Positions 52,478 to 63,700 of a stretch of DNA of 64,000 bases are shown here, piece by piece (position 1 is the first letter of the stretch; every line of letters starts with the position of its first letter). A program made the translations under genes and the position numbers. The stretch covers positions 48,405 to 112,404 of the forward strand of contig CBDFNK010000016.1 of NCBI GenBank assembly GCA_965250205.1, given 5' to 3'. This DNA comes from JAHZKN01 sp965250205. GTDB taxonomy: Bacteria; Pseudomonadota; Alphaproteobacteria; Rhizobiales; Hyphomicrobiaceae. The notes under the pieces were generated by a model that had not been told where the DNA came from, did no database searches, and saw only the letters and a program-made list of their open reading frames with translations.

Positions 52478-54188
52478 TTAGCCGTCAGCATCGGATGCTG
52501 ATCGTGCGGGCTTGCGTAGGAATGCGGGCACGTTTTCGGCAAAGCCACCATCGGCTCCCGAATCCCCTGGCTTTGTATTGCGTTTGGCCGGCCGCTTTGA
52601 AGGCCGGGGCTTGCGGTCTTCAACATCGTCTGGACGCACAGGCGCAGGTGCATTTTCTGCACGATTTTCCTGAGCATTCTTGACGTCTGATGTCTGGTCA
52701 CCATCACGGCGTGGCCGACGGCGTCTTGGCCGACGGCGCGCAGAGGCTTCGCCTGTAGGGGCGTCTGTGGAGGGCGCTGCATTTACAGTTGGCTGCACCG
52801 TTTCGTGATCAGCGGCATCGTTTGGTACTGTCTCAGGTTCAGATTTAGGGCCGCGACTTCGCTCGTCACGACCGTGCCCCCGCCGGCGACCACCACGTTC
52901 GCCATCCCGGCCACCTTTGTTGCGATCAGAACCGCGTGTTGCGTTGCCACCTCGCGCGGCTGATCCGCCGCGTCCACTACTGCGACTACTGCTACGGCGC
53001 TTCTTGGCTTTGCTGTCCGCAAAATCGGTTTCTGTCGGTTCCTCGCCAACCCAGGTTATCGCGTCGCCTGTGACCTTCTCAATGTCGGAGAGAAAATTCA
53101 GGCTGTCATAGGTGACAATTGAGACGGCGGCACCTTGTTTGCCAGCGCGCCCTGTGCGTCCAATGCGGTGGACATAGTCATCAGACTGCCACGGCAGATC
53201 AAAGTTAAACACGTGACTGACGTCAGGAATATCGAGGCCGCGGGCTGCAACATCACTTGCCGCCAGCATTTGGATCTCGCCATTGCGGAACTGATCCAAC
53301 GTCTTCGTGCGGCTGGATTGATCCATGTCGCCATGCAAGGCACCAGCGCTAAACCCGTGCTTTTCAAGTGATTTGAGAAGAATGGCAACATCGCGCTTGC
53401 GATTGCAGAAAATGATAGCGTTCTTAACCTCACCATGACGGATCAATTTGCGTAGCAATTCGCGTTTGGCCGAATCTTCACTATCGGTACAGTAGTGAAA
53501 AGTTTGAGTAATGGTTTGGGCCGTTGTTGCAGGCCGTGCCACTTCAATGCGCACAGGGTCCGTGAGGAACGTGTTGACTAGGCGCGTGATTTCAGGTGGC
53601 ATGGTGGCTGAGAAAAACAACGTTTGGCGACGCGGTGGCAGTAGTTTGCAGATTTTCTCGATGTCGGGGATGAAGCCCATGTCGAGCATGCGGTCGGCTT
53701 CATCAATCACAAGAATTTCGACACCCATCAACATCACCTTGCCACGCCCGAAGTGATCAAGCAGGCGTCCAGGTGTTGCGATCAGAACATCTGCACCGCG
53801 ATCTAGTTTGCGAACTTGGTCGACCATTGAAACGCCGCCGATCAAAAGCGCAACGTTAAGCTTGTGGTTGACGCCATAGCGCTCAAAGCTTTGTGCGACT
53901 TGTGGCGGCCAATTCGCGTGTTGGTGCCAGAATGAGCGAGCGCGGCATGCGCGCGCGCGCACGACCCTTTTCAAGGCGGGTAATCATCGGCAAAACAAAA
54001 GATGCAGTTTTGCCGGTGCCAGTTTGGGCGATGCCCAACACATCCCGGCCCTCGGTTGCAGGCGGAATGGCTTGCTCTTGGATTGGCGTTGGAGTGGTGT
54101 AACCGCTGGCCTCTACTGCGGCCTTAACCTTGGAGCTTAATGGCAGCTCCTGAAACGTTTTAGGTGTCGACAAGCACTTGATCTCCAT
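52478..54188 (-). CDS. DEAD-box RNA helicase (RhlE type), one frameshift
   Basis: Start MEIKCLSTPKTFQELPLSSKVK at 54188 with Q motif TPTPIQEQAIP and motif I AQTGTGKTASF. The frame breaks after motif Ia (PTRELAA, about 53915), where the minus strand has GCCGCCACAAGTC and one C fewer restores GCACAAGTC (AAQVAQSFERYG). The second part has DEADRMLDMGF, SATMP, and HRIGRTGRAGKQG. The C-terminal 170 residues are a low-complexity Arg/Gly/Ser and Asp/Pro tail as in RhlE-like helicases. Reconstructed length is about 570 residues. The single-base indel in a C run may be a sequencing error. RNA remodelling, ribosome biogenesis or cold response. Confidence 0.85.
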
Positions 54189-54237
54189 CTGCGTGTGTCA
54201 CCGCTCCTCCGCGCTGTTTGGGGCACGGGATAGGCGG

Positions 54238-54344
54238 CTAGAGCATCCTGCGTTCAGTTGAACGCAGATAAGTTGCTCTATCACTTTGAAATAGATCAAA
54301 TTATCCACCCTAAATCGTTTCCGATTTAAGGCGGTTTGATCTAG
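54238..54344. repeat. CTAG-family mosaic palindromic repeat (copy 5)
   Basis: CTAGAGC border, hairpin CTGCGTTCA/TGAACGCAG (54249-54268), AAGTTGCTCTATC, then GATCAAATTATCC, CCTAAATCG/CGATTTAAGG stem and TTTGATCTAG border. In the promoter region of the helicase gene. Confidence 0.75.
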
Positions 54345-54513
54345 GGGAGCGCAGGGAAGGTAAAGTAAATTGAAAAAACGGGAAAAGCGGACCTTCAAGC
54401 AAAGAGATCAATAAATCAGGATCCCCTGCGCCCATGCCCGCTTGCTCGCATATCGATTTTGGAAAGGCAAGGAAAAGCAGAGGTTTTTGCAGGTTCTACT
54501 GTCGCAGTTGTTT

Positions 54514-54555
54514 AAATAAAACAAAGGCAGGCGGCTTATCTGCCACCCGCCTTTG
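54514..54555 (-). terminator. Rho-independent terminator of aqpZ
   Basis: On the minus strand CAAAGGCGGGTGGC (54555-54542), a 6-base loop, GCCGCCTGCCTTTG (54535-54522, with G-T pairs) and a TTTTATTT tail (54521-54514). It lies downstream of the aqpZ stop. Confidence 0.8.
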
Positions 54556-54592
54556 CGGTCAAATTTGGATAATTTGATCGAGTTCATAAGAG

Positions 54593-54647
54593 CTAGAGCA
54601 ACTTATCTGCTCAAAGTCGATGCCAACTTTTCACAAGGTTGGTCTAG
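54593..54647. repeat. CTAG-family repeat (copy 6)
   Basis: CTAGAGCAACTTATCTGC...CAACTTTTCACAAGGTTGGTCTAG: only the second module of copies 1 and 3, with CTAG at both ends. The inner CTA (54644-54646) is the aqpZ stop codon on the minus strand. Confidence 0.8.
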
Positions 54648-55337
54648 TCTTCGCCTGCGATCATCCAGTTGTAGAGCAGTGCGCCAATCACACCACCGAG
54701 GATTGGTGCCACCCAGAACAGCCATAGCTGCGATAGAGGTGCACCATTAGTTGCAAAGATAGCTGGGCCTAAGCTTCTTGCAGGGTTTACTGAGGTGTTG
54801 GTAATCGGAATTGAGATCAAGTGGATCGCGGTAAGCGAAAGACCAATGGCAAGAGGGGCGAAGCCGCTTGGCGCGTCAGGACGCGTTGCTCCCATAATGA
54901 CAATCAAGAAGAACATCGTCAGCACTGTCTCAATGATGAAGGCAGGTACCATACCTGCGTTGATCATGGACATCGGGCTGCTCCAACCATTCGCTGCGAA
55001 CGTTGCCCCTGTTGAGCCGATTTGATGAAACATGAAGCACGACACGATGGCGCCAAGACACTGGGCAATGATGTATCCGGGAGCATCGCCCAGTGGGAAC
55101 CTGCCACCTGCAACCAGGCCGAGCGTTACAGCTGGATTATAATGCCCGCCAGAAACATGGCCGATAGATCGCGCCAGCGCCATTACCGTTATTCCGATGG
55201 CAAACGCAACGCCCAAGATACCTGCGGGCACCTGAAACTCCAGAATGTCCGCCGAAAGAATAGAACGCTGCGCCTAGAATCGAAGTCATGAGCATAAAGG
55301 TGCCGAAGAATTCGGCTGTCAGTGCTTTGATTTTCAT
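54644..55337 (-). CDS. aqpZ: Aquaporin Z, one frameshift
   Basis: Start MKIKALTAEFFGTFMLM at 55337. A TTT run at about 55255 (CTTTCGGCGGAC on the minus strand; CTTCGGCGGAC restores the frame) breaks it after 30 residues. The rest reads FQVPAGILGVAFAIG (first NPA loop follows in GGHYNPAVTLG) and NTSVNPARSLGPA (second NPA). Six membrane segments and about 230 residues when repaired; the selectivity residues of water channels fit (His in HLISIPITN). Homopolymer error is likely. The stop comes from a repeat's CTAG. Confidence 0.85.
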
Positions 55338-55352
55338 GGTTTGTGTCTCAAC

Positions 55353-55384
55353 TGCCAGTGCTAAAAGTTGCCAGTGCTAAAAGT
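55353..55384. repeat. 16-bp tandem duplication upstream of aqpZ
   Basis: TGCCAGTGCTAAAAGT twice (55353 and 55369), 16-47 bases before the aqpZ start codon. Confidence 0.8.
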
Positions 55385-55605
55385 TTATTGTCCTACCGCA
55401 CGCACATGAGAGGGGCGCAATCGTTCTCGCGCTTTAAGAGTTTTGTGCCCACCCACAGTCACGACGAATCACTAAGCGCATTGTGTCAATCTATCACAGA
55501 TCAATCCCTTTTCGTCAAATAACAACAGGAAAATGATCAGTTCTCTACCTTGGCGCGTACACAAAAACGGACAATGGTTCTCTTAGGTTGCACGATGCGT
55601 GTCCG

Positions 55606-56982
55606 TTATTTTCGTGCGTGCAGCTTGAGACCAATCACACGGAGCGTCATGAACATGACGCAAGTGAGTACCGCAAAGCCGAGAACAGCGCCTGTGAGCA
55701 ACGCGTAGTCTTCAAGACGGAGTATCATGTAGAGCAGGCCGTAGATCAAAACGAACAGCACAGCTGCGGCGAGCCCAAAACGCAGGCTTTTAAAGGCCTT
55801 ACTGAAATATACCGCCAACATGCCGCTCGTAGCTAGGGACGCTGCAGCATAAGCTTTGGCAAATCGCTGTGTTCCGAGAACGATAATAACAGCACATAAA
55901 AGAAGATCATCGCCAAGCCAACAAATATGTACTGCACGGCGTGAATGCGCCGACCCGCCATCATTTCCATGACAAACACAGCCATGAACGCAAATGACAA
56001 GAACAAAATTCCGTATTTGGCAGCGCGGGAGACGAGATCATAAAAATCGACAGGGGCGTAGTAGCGAACACCAAAATTATGTCCCCCAAACCGGTCGAGT
56101 TGCCCGCGTTGAGCCTGATAGGCTTGCGGAATTGAGCGGGCGAGGTGCGGCACTTGCCATGAGGCGTCAAAACCTTCAGCTGAAATTTCACGTGTTGCGG
56201 GCAGGAAACCACCGGAAAAGCTCGGATGCGGCCAATCAGATGTCATGTGCGCTGTTGTAAGGCGACCAGCTGGCGCTACAAACAAGCTGTCGGAACCGGT
56301 AAACACAAGATCAATTTGGAACCACAAAGGCATTGGCGGCAGCGCCGAAATTCGTGCCTGGCGCAGCGACGTCCGAAATCGGACGGAGGCGGGCATGGAT
56401 ACCTTTTTGACGACCGCTGGAAAGGCCAATACTGGGCTCAAATTTTAGAGCGGTTTGATTGTCAAGCGTGAGTGAGGCCGACTCTTTCAATCCCGACACA
56501 TCGCTCAAAGCGACGGCCACAATGGCATCATTCCATCTGACATCAATGGCGTTGGGGTCGATTGTGCGGATGTCGGGGGTCGCAAAATTTCCGCTCAGTT
56601 TCATATCAGCGGTATAAACGTTAACGTCAAAAATGGAGCGTTTCAGTACCTTGGATTTGGTTTTGACATCAAACTTCAGATCTTCGGGCAGGAACACGCG
56701 TCGTAACGTTGGGTCTTTGCGTTCAATACGCTCTTTGCCTTTGTAGGATTCGACCATCACCGCATAAGGCACAACCAGATAGGGACCGGAAAGGTTCTGT
56801 TGTGCACCCCATGTGCGCGCAACTTCATTTTTAACCTGGCGTGATCGGCTCTCGCGTTCAGAGATCAATCCCATGACCATAAAAAGCGGGATGAGGAGCA
56901 GAAGAATGAGAAAGCCGATGAGGAAGAATTTGAAGCCAGGGCTGTAGAAAATCTGGCGCAGTGAGGCGGTGAAATCAGACAT
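55606..56982 (-). CDS. creD: CreD-family inner-membrane protein, two frameshifts
   Basis: Start MSDFTASLRQIFYSPGFKFF at 56982, first membrane segment FLIGFLILLLLIPLFMVMGL, then a periplasmic beta domain (RDPTLRRVFLPEDLKFDV-like). The frame changes near 56340, continuing as LWFQIDLVFTGSDSLFVAPAG, SDWPHPSFSGGFLP and VDFYDLVSRAAKYGILFLSF with CreD-type membrane segments. It changes again near 55870 (SEH then RFAKAYAAASLATSG) and ends LKLHARK at 55606. Repaired length is about 458 residues, normal for CreD (colicin E2 tolerance/cell envelope). It stands alone, without a creBC pair. Confidence 0.8.
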
Positions 56983-57122
56983 TATAGACCCATGTAACGG
57001 TTGCGTTTCATGGCTCAAGTATCGTTAGCTCGCGGCGAATCTGAGGCACTGCCCTTTGTGGTTGCGAGGAAATTTTGTGCAGTTTTTGTGCAGGGCCGCC
57101 GAATAGGGCGGGGGCGCGCCAG

Positions 57123-59139
57123 CTAAATATCTAAATCGTTGGCGAAGGCGGCATTGTCTTGAATGAAGCGGAAGCGCGCTTCTGGTTTTGAGCCCATCAA
57201 GGCGTTGACAGAGTGAATGGCCCCTTCACGATCTTCAGAATCAATCTCGACCCGTAACAACACACGTTTGGTTGGGTCCATCGTCGTTTCTTTCAACTGG
57301 CTGGCATTCATTTCGCCAAGGCCTTTAAAGCGAGAAACCTCGACTTTGGCGTTGGCCGCAAATTCAGATTTTAATAGTTTGTCTTTGTGAGCGTCATCGC
57401 GCGCATAAACCGATTTGGCGCCATGGGTCAGTTTATAAAGTGGGGGTGCTGCCAGGAACAGATGGCTGTTCTCAATCAGCGCCGGCATTTGCTGGAAGAA
57501 AAATGTAATCAAAAGTGCGGCGATGTGGGCGCCGTCGACATCGGCATCAGTCATGATAAATGACGCGCTCATAACGCAGGTCATCATCATTGTAGCGCCC
57601 GCCAATGCCCGCACCGAGCGCCTGAATGAGATCTGACAGCAATTGATTTTGGGCCAGCTTGGCAGGCGTCGCGTTGGCGACGTTGAGAATTTTTCCACGC
57701 AAGGGAAGGATGGCCTGGCGCTCGCGATTGCGCGCACTCTTGGCACTGCCCCCGGCGCTGTCACCTTCAACGATAAAGATCTCCGTGCCAGCGGCTTGTC
57801 GAATTGAGCAATCGGCGAGTTTTCCTGGAAGGCGTAGTTTGCGCGTGGCACTTTGACGGCCGATTTCTTTTTCGCGACGCCGCTTCAGACGATATTCAGC
57901 CTGTTCAATCGTCCATTCCAAAAGCTTGGTGGCTTGTTGGGGATTGTCTGCAAGCCAATGGTCGAAGGCATCGCGGACCGCATTTTCAACAATGCGCGTG
58001 GCTTCCGTCGTTGCCAGCTTATCTTTGGTCTGGCCTTGAAATTCGGGTTCGCGAATAAAAACAGACATCATCGCAGCGCCCGTTCCAAGCACGTCATCGG
58101 CGACGATCTGTGTGGCTTTTTTATTGCCAACCAACTCACCGTAAGCACGCAGGCCACGGGTCAGCGCTTGGCGAAATCCGTTTTCGTGCGTGCCACCTTC
58201 CGCCGTTGGGATCGTGTTGCAGTAGGAGCGGCAAAAACCATCCGCGTCTGAGATCCAGGCAATGGCCCATTCTACCGTGCCGTGTTTGCCTTCGCGCTCA
58301 ACAAGGCCAGAGAACACATCTTTGGTCACCTGCGTCTGTTTTGATATTTCAGACAACAAATAGTCTCTGAGGCCGCCAGGGAAATGGAAGGTGGCTTCTA
58401 ACGGGGTGTCGTCTTTGACAAGGCTGGCATCTACACGCCAACGAATTTCTACGCCACCAAACAGGTAGGCTTTTGAGCGCGCCATGCGGAACAAGCGCGC
58501 CGGCTTGAAAGCAGCACCCCGTCCAAAAATTTGCTGATCCGGTTTGAAGCGAATTTTCGTGCCGCGTCTATTCTTAATAGCGCCTAGCTTTTCCAGTTTT
58601 CCCTGCGGGTTGCCGCGCGCAAACGACATCCGGTAAAGTTGCTGGCCGCGTGCCACTTCAACGTCCATCTCTTCGGCAAGCGCATTGACGACGGAAACAC
58701 CAACACCGTGCAGACCGCCTGACGTGATGTATGCCTTGCCGTCAAACTTTCCGCCCGAGTGAAGCGTTGTCATGATCACTTCAAGTGCGCTTTTGGTTTT
58801 GAATTTGGGATGCTTATCAATGGGAATGCCGCGCCCGTTGTCTGTGACACTCAAAAAGCCGTCAGCGTCGAGGTGGACATCAATCCATGAGGCATGGCCT
58901 GCAACGGCTTCGTCCATGGAATTGTCAATCACTTCGGCGAACAAGTGATGTAACGCTTTTTCATCCGTGCCACCAATGTACATGCCGGGGCGACGGCGTA
59001 CAGGCTCAAGGCCTTCGAGGACCTCAATGTCAGCAGCGGTATAAGCATCAGCGGCATCCGCGCCTTTGCGAATGCTTTTTTTTGGCTCGGCCATGGGGTC
59101 CGTAAAGCTAGAAAAGAGATCGCGTGCCATATTGGCCAT
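57123..59139 (-). CDS. parE: DNA topoisomerase IV subunit B, one frameshift
   Basis: GHKL ATPase (IEVLEGLEPVRRRPGMYIGG, VIDNSMDEAVAGHA, DNGRGIPIDKHPK, TSGGLHGVGVSVVNAL), transducer, then the TOPRIM start EIFIVEGDSAGGSAKS. A TTT run near 57560 breaks the frame right before the metal-binding TDADVDGAHI (removing one T gives RVIIMTDADVDGAH). The C-terminal part KVEVSRFKGLGEMNASQLKETTMDP follows in the new frame. Repaired length is about 671 residues, normal for alphaproteobacterial ParE. The enzyme is normally essential, so the break is most simply an error in the sequence. Confidence 0.9.
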
Positions 59140-59360
59140 GGGCGCCGTGTCCGAAGTTGGGTTTCAAGTCAAACCGCCAGCAACAGACGCGAGCACAGGG
59201 CGCGCAGGCGAATCTCAGGATAACAACCAGATGGCTTCACCTGCCATGGTGAGGCGGCGTTGGCAAGGATTGACCAGTTTGCAGGTCGGGTAGGCTGACG
59301 GAAGTCTGGAGCCCTGTGCGTTTTTGCCCTCGAGCAACCCTGGCGTTTCATGTTCTTTTG

Positions 59361-59538
59361 CCAACACTCAGTAAACTGGTGTTGGACACAAACGCAGAGA
59401 AGTTGCTCTAACTGTTTGATTTCCAAGACAAGCTTGCGCGGGTTGGTCTCTTTGAATCCCAAGACTGAGCAAGCTTGTCTTGGATTAGATCAAATTATCA
59501 GCCTTAAATCGGATTTGATTTAAGGCTGATTGATCTAG
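59361..59538. repeat. Composite CTAG-family repeat with nested hairpin (copy 7)
   Basis: Hairpin CCAACAC/GTGTTGG (59361-59385), then AACGCAGAGAAGTTGCTCTA like copy 5. A perfect 16-bp stem TCCAAGACAAGCTTGC (59422-59437) / GCAAGCTTGTCTTGGA (59469-59484) sits where copy 5 has none. Then GATCAAATTATC, CCTTAAATC/GATTTAAGG and GATTGATCTAG. The panC stop codon is in the last CTAG. The rest of the gap 59140-59360 holds no gene. Confidence 0.75.
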
Positions 59539-60374
59539 ATGGCGCAATTGTCGATGAGCCGCGTTTTGCCAAGCCAAGCGGCGGCAAGGACACGTCCCCG
59601 GCGTGTCGTGCCCATCTTGTAGGGCCCGAGCGTTTCAGCATCGCGCACCGCCACATAGTCAACCGTGGCGAAACCCGCTTTGGTAAGACGGCGGGCGGTC
59701 TTGGTTTCAAGGGAAGAAATGCGCTCCCCTTGTTTTGCACTTATGGCCGTTGCTTTCAGGGTTGCGGCGAGCGCGGGCGCGATATCGCGTTGTTTGGCTG
59801 AGAGATAACGATTGCGCGAGGATAGCGCCAAGCCATCATTGGCACGTAGCGTTTTTCCTGCAACGATTTTGACGGGCATATTAAGATCGCGCACCAACTG
59901 CTTGATGACCGAGAGCTGTTGGTAGTCCTTTTCACCGAAGATCGCGATATCGGGTATCACTTGATTAAACAGCTTGCAGCAGACGGTGGCAACACCTGCA
60001 AAGTGTTTGGGACGAAACGCACCTTCCAGCTCAAGGGCGGCACCACTTGGCACAATGGACGTTGCAAAGGTAGCGCCGTACATCACTTTTACAGAGGGTG
60101 CCCAAACGACATCAACATCAAGTGCGCGCAGCTTTTTCAAGTCGCTGGCTTCATCACGCGGGTAGCGTGACAAATCTTCGCCCTTGGCAAATTGTGTTGG
60201 ATTGACAAAAACCGACACCACAACCCGATCAGCCTGCTTCTTGGCCAGCTTTACCAACGACAAGTGTCCGTCATGCAGTGCACCCATCGTCGGTACCAAT
60301 GCGATGCGGGCCTCCCCATTCCGCCAGTTAGCGGTCTGGGTTCTAAAGGCGCGGAGTGTCGTTATTTTTTGCAA
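59535..60374 (-). CDS. panC: Pantothenate synthetase
   Basis: About 279 residues from a TTG at 60374; the frame stays open to an ATG at 60542, which would add 56 residues not typical of the family. ATP-binding HIGH-like motif in VPTMGALHDGHLSLVK, then FVNPTQFAKGEDLSRYPRD, FGEKDYQQL and the KMSKS-like GLALSSRNRYLS. It joins pantoate and beta-alanine to pantothenate for CoA. Start uncertain. Divergent from putA. Stop codon in a repeat border. This is the only gene from 52.4 kb on without a frame break. Confidence 0.9.
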   Translation of the reverse strand: MQKITTLRAFRTQTANWRNGEARIALVPTMGALHDGHLSLVKLAKKQADRVVVSVFVNPTQFAKGEDLSRYPRDEASDLKKLRALDVDVVWAPSVKVMYGATFATSIVPSGAALELEGAFRPKHFAGVATVCCKLFNQVIPDIAIFGEKDYQQLSVIKQLVRDLNMPVKIVAGKTLRANDGLALSSRNRYLSAKQRDIAPALAATLKATAISAKQGERISSLETKTARRLTKAGFATVDYVAVRDAETLGPYKMGTTRRGRVLAAAWLGKTRLIDNCAI

Positions 60375-60767
60375 AGTGTGACTTTCAATCGTTGGTCTTG
60401 TGATGAGCGCCGGGTCCCATGTGCTGACAGGTGTTGAGATGAATAAAGGCTGATGCAACCTTTTGGAGATGCGGTCGCAACCTGTCAACGCACGTTGACA
60501 GGTTGGGGTGTCACTTGAGGGCAACGGGATGAAATGAGCCATCGAAGCGAATCAGTGGATGTGTCTAGATTGGTGCGAGAGAGAAACCCCAAGTTTGAAC
60601 CACGTTGATCAGGAATTGGTCTACGGGTCATTTGTTGTTGTTTTTTGAGTGCATTTGGTTTCCTCAAGTTGCGTGAAATGTTGCATTCCGCGGGCGCCAA
60701 CAAGCCGCCCATGCGTGTCGGACAGGTGATCGCGACGTACGGCCCGGTCTTTAATACATAGGACGTT

Positions 60768-63700
60768 ATGGCGAGGCAGACCCAAACCGCGCGAACAAAT
60801 ATATACGTTGGCAGCGAAAACCTCAAAGAGGAGGTCGGCCCGCCGCCGCGCGATGAAATTTCCAACCATCATCTGGGTGAGGAGTTGCGCCTTGTTGGGG
60901 GGCTGACAGAGCGCGCGATATATACCGAGGATGAACGCTGTCGCACGGCCTCGATTGCGCGTCGCCTGGTTGAAAGCTCGCGGGGAATTAGTGGTAGGCC
61001 GGCTGATGGCATCGACGCATTTATGCGCGAATACGACCTGACAACGGAAGAAGGGGTCATCCTTCTATGCCTGGCGGAGGCGTTACTGCGCATTCCGGAC
61101 CAGGAAACAGCAGATGCGTTTTTGGCAGACAAGTTGGCAGGTGGGGATTGGCGTCGCCACCTCGGTCAAGCCGATAGCGTGTTCGTCAACGCCTCGACAT
61201 GGGGTTTGTTGCTCTGTGGACGAGTGATGAAACTCAAGCAGCGGGTTGGCGGAGATCCGCTGGCATCAATTTCGCGCCTTGTTGCCCGTTCTGGCGAAGC
61301 CGTTGTGCGCCGCGCGGTGCGCAAAGCCGTCGAATTGTTGAGCGAACAATTTGTGATGGGGCGTGATGTTGCTGGCGCCATTGAGCGTTCCAAAGTCTAT
61401 CAAAAAAAAGGTTACCGCATCTCCTATGACACGTTGGGAGAAGAAGCGGTCTCAAGTGGCGATGCCAAAACCTATTTTGATCGCTATATGGCGGCGTTGG
61501 AAGCCATAGGCGAAGATATCGGTGCATTTACGAAGCCGTATGCGGACGCATTGATGGAACGCCCATCCGTGTCCGTGAAGTTGTCGGCGCTGCACAATAA
61601 ATTTGTACCAGGGAACGAAGACCAGCTCATCGAAGAGCTGGTGCCGCGGGTGCTGGAGTTGGCGCGGGCGGGGCGCGCATTTGGCTTGCCCATAACGCTG
61701 GATGCGGAAGAGCAGGACCGGCTTGATACGACGCTGCAGGTTTTTGGTGCCGTTTTTGCTGCTCCTGAATTGGCGCATTGGAATGGGCTTGGCATAGCCG
61801 TGCAAGCCTACTCGAAGCGGGCAATTCCGGTTTTGCGCTGGTTGCGCAAGCTGGCGCTCATGCACGGCAAACGTATACCCCTGCGTCTTGTCAAAGGGGC
61901 GTATTGGGACAACGAAATCAAATGGGCGCAGGAGCAGGGGCTTGCTGATTATCCTGTTTTCACGCGCAAGCTCCATACCGATGTGTCGTATCTGGCCTCA
62001 ATGCGTTTTCTGTTCAGCGATGTTAGTGTGTTTTATCCGCAGATCGCGACCCATAACGCGCACTCTATCGCTGCTGCGATGACGGCGGCAGGACATTCCG
62101 ACTTTGAATTTCAGCGCCTGCATGGGATGGGCGAAGCGGTATATGACTCAGTACTCGGCAATGATGGTTTAGGCCGGTCGTGTCGTATCTATGCGCCAGT
62201 GGGTGCGCACGATGTGTTGTTGTCCTATCTCGTGCGTCGGCTATTGGAAAATGGTGCCAACACTTCGTTTGTCAATCGCCTTGCTGACCGGGACGCTCCT
62301 ATTTCAGACATGGTTATGGATCCCGTTGCGCGCCTTGAGCAGGAGCGCGAACAACAAACGCCTGTTAAAATGTTGGTGCGCCCGCGTGATGTGTTTTGGC
62401 CGGATCGCAAGAACTCAATAGGTGTGAGTTTTGCCGACCCCAAAGCGCGCGCAGACTTAGCGACGGATTTGCAATCCGCGATCGCGCAAGAATACGAAGT
62501 GGGTCCCATTGTTTCCGGCAAGCCGCAATTAGACGGCGAACGTGCCACCTGGTTGCTATGTCCGCATAACCGAGATCAGCGGCTCGGGTCCGTCAGGCCA
62601 GCGACGTTGGATGACGTGGAAGCGACACTTGATGCAGCATCCAAAGCGGCTCCGGAATGGGATCGGCTGGGCGGTACCGAGCGCGGTAAGATGCTGCAAT
62701 TGGCAGCTGACATTTTGAGCGTGATCGCACACAGTTGATGGCTGTTTTGGTGCGCGAGGCGGGCAAAACCATTTCAGCAGCTCAAGGTGAAGTGCGCCAA
62801 GCGGTTGACTATCTGAGATACTACGCTGGCGAAGCTCGTGAAGTCTGTGCAGAGCCGCTTTCGCTGCGCTCCACGACAGGAGAAACGAACCGCACGCGGT
62901 TGCATGGTCGTGGCGTGTTTGCGGCCATTAGCCCGTGGAGTTCTCCGCTGGCGGTGTTCACAGGCCAGGTGGCGGCGGCGCTGGGTGCAGGCAATTCGGT
63001 TATCGCCAAATCTGCACCACAAACACCTCTCAGTGCGTACCTCGCCGTTTCTCTGCTGCATGAGGCTGGTGTCCCCGGCGATGTTTTGCACCTGCTACCT
63101 GGAGGTGAGCGCATCGGTGCTGCATTGAGCAAAGACACGCGGGTCAAAGGGATCTCCGTGACCGGTCGTAGCACCACCGCGTTGGCCATTCAAAAAGCGC
63201 TGGCAGACCGACAAGATGCAATCCATCCGTTGATTGCAGCAACCAGCAGCCTCAATGCGATTATTTCGGACAGCAGCGCTTTGGCTGAGCAGTTGGTGCG
63301 AGACGTGATGTGTTCCGTATTTTCGAATGCTGGACAAACATGTGCCGCCGCGCGGGTTTTGTTTGTCCAGGATGATACCGCAAGTCGTGTCGTTGATATG
63401 CTGGTGGGTGCAACGCGGGATCTGCGCATTGGTGATCCGATGTTATACACGACCGACGTTGGTCCAGTTATCGACAGCCAATCCCAGGACCGTCTTGATG
63501 CCCATAAGTTGACCATGAAGCACACCGGAAGTGAGCGGGTTGATTGTGCACTGCCGCCTGAATTGTGCTTTGGCAGTTTTGTTGCGCCCGCGATCTATGA
63601 AATCCTCGACATGAGTGTGCTCAAAAATGAAGTGTTTGGGCCGGTCCTTCATATTGTGCGCTATCAGCATGGGTATTTGGACAAAGTCGTCGATCAGATT

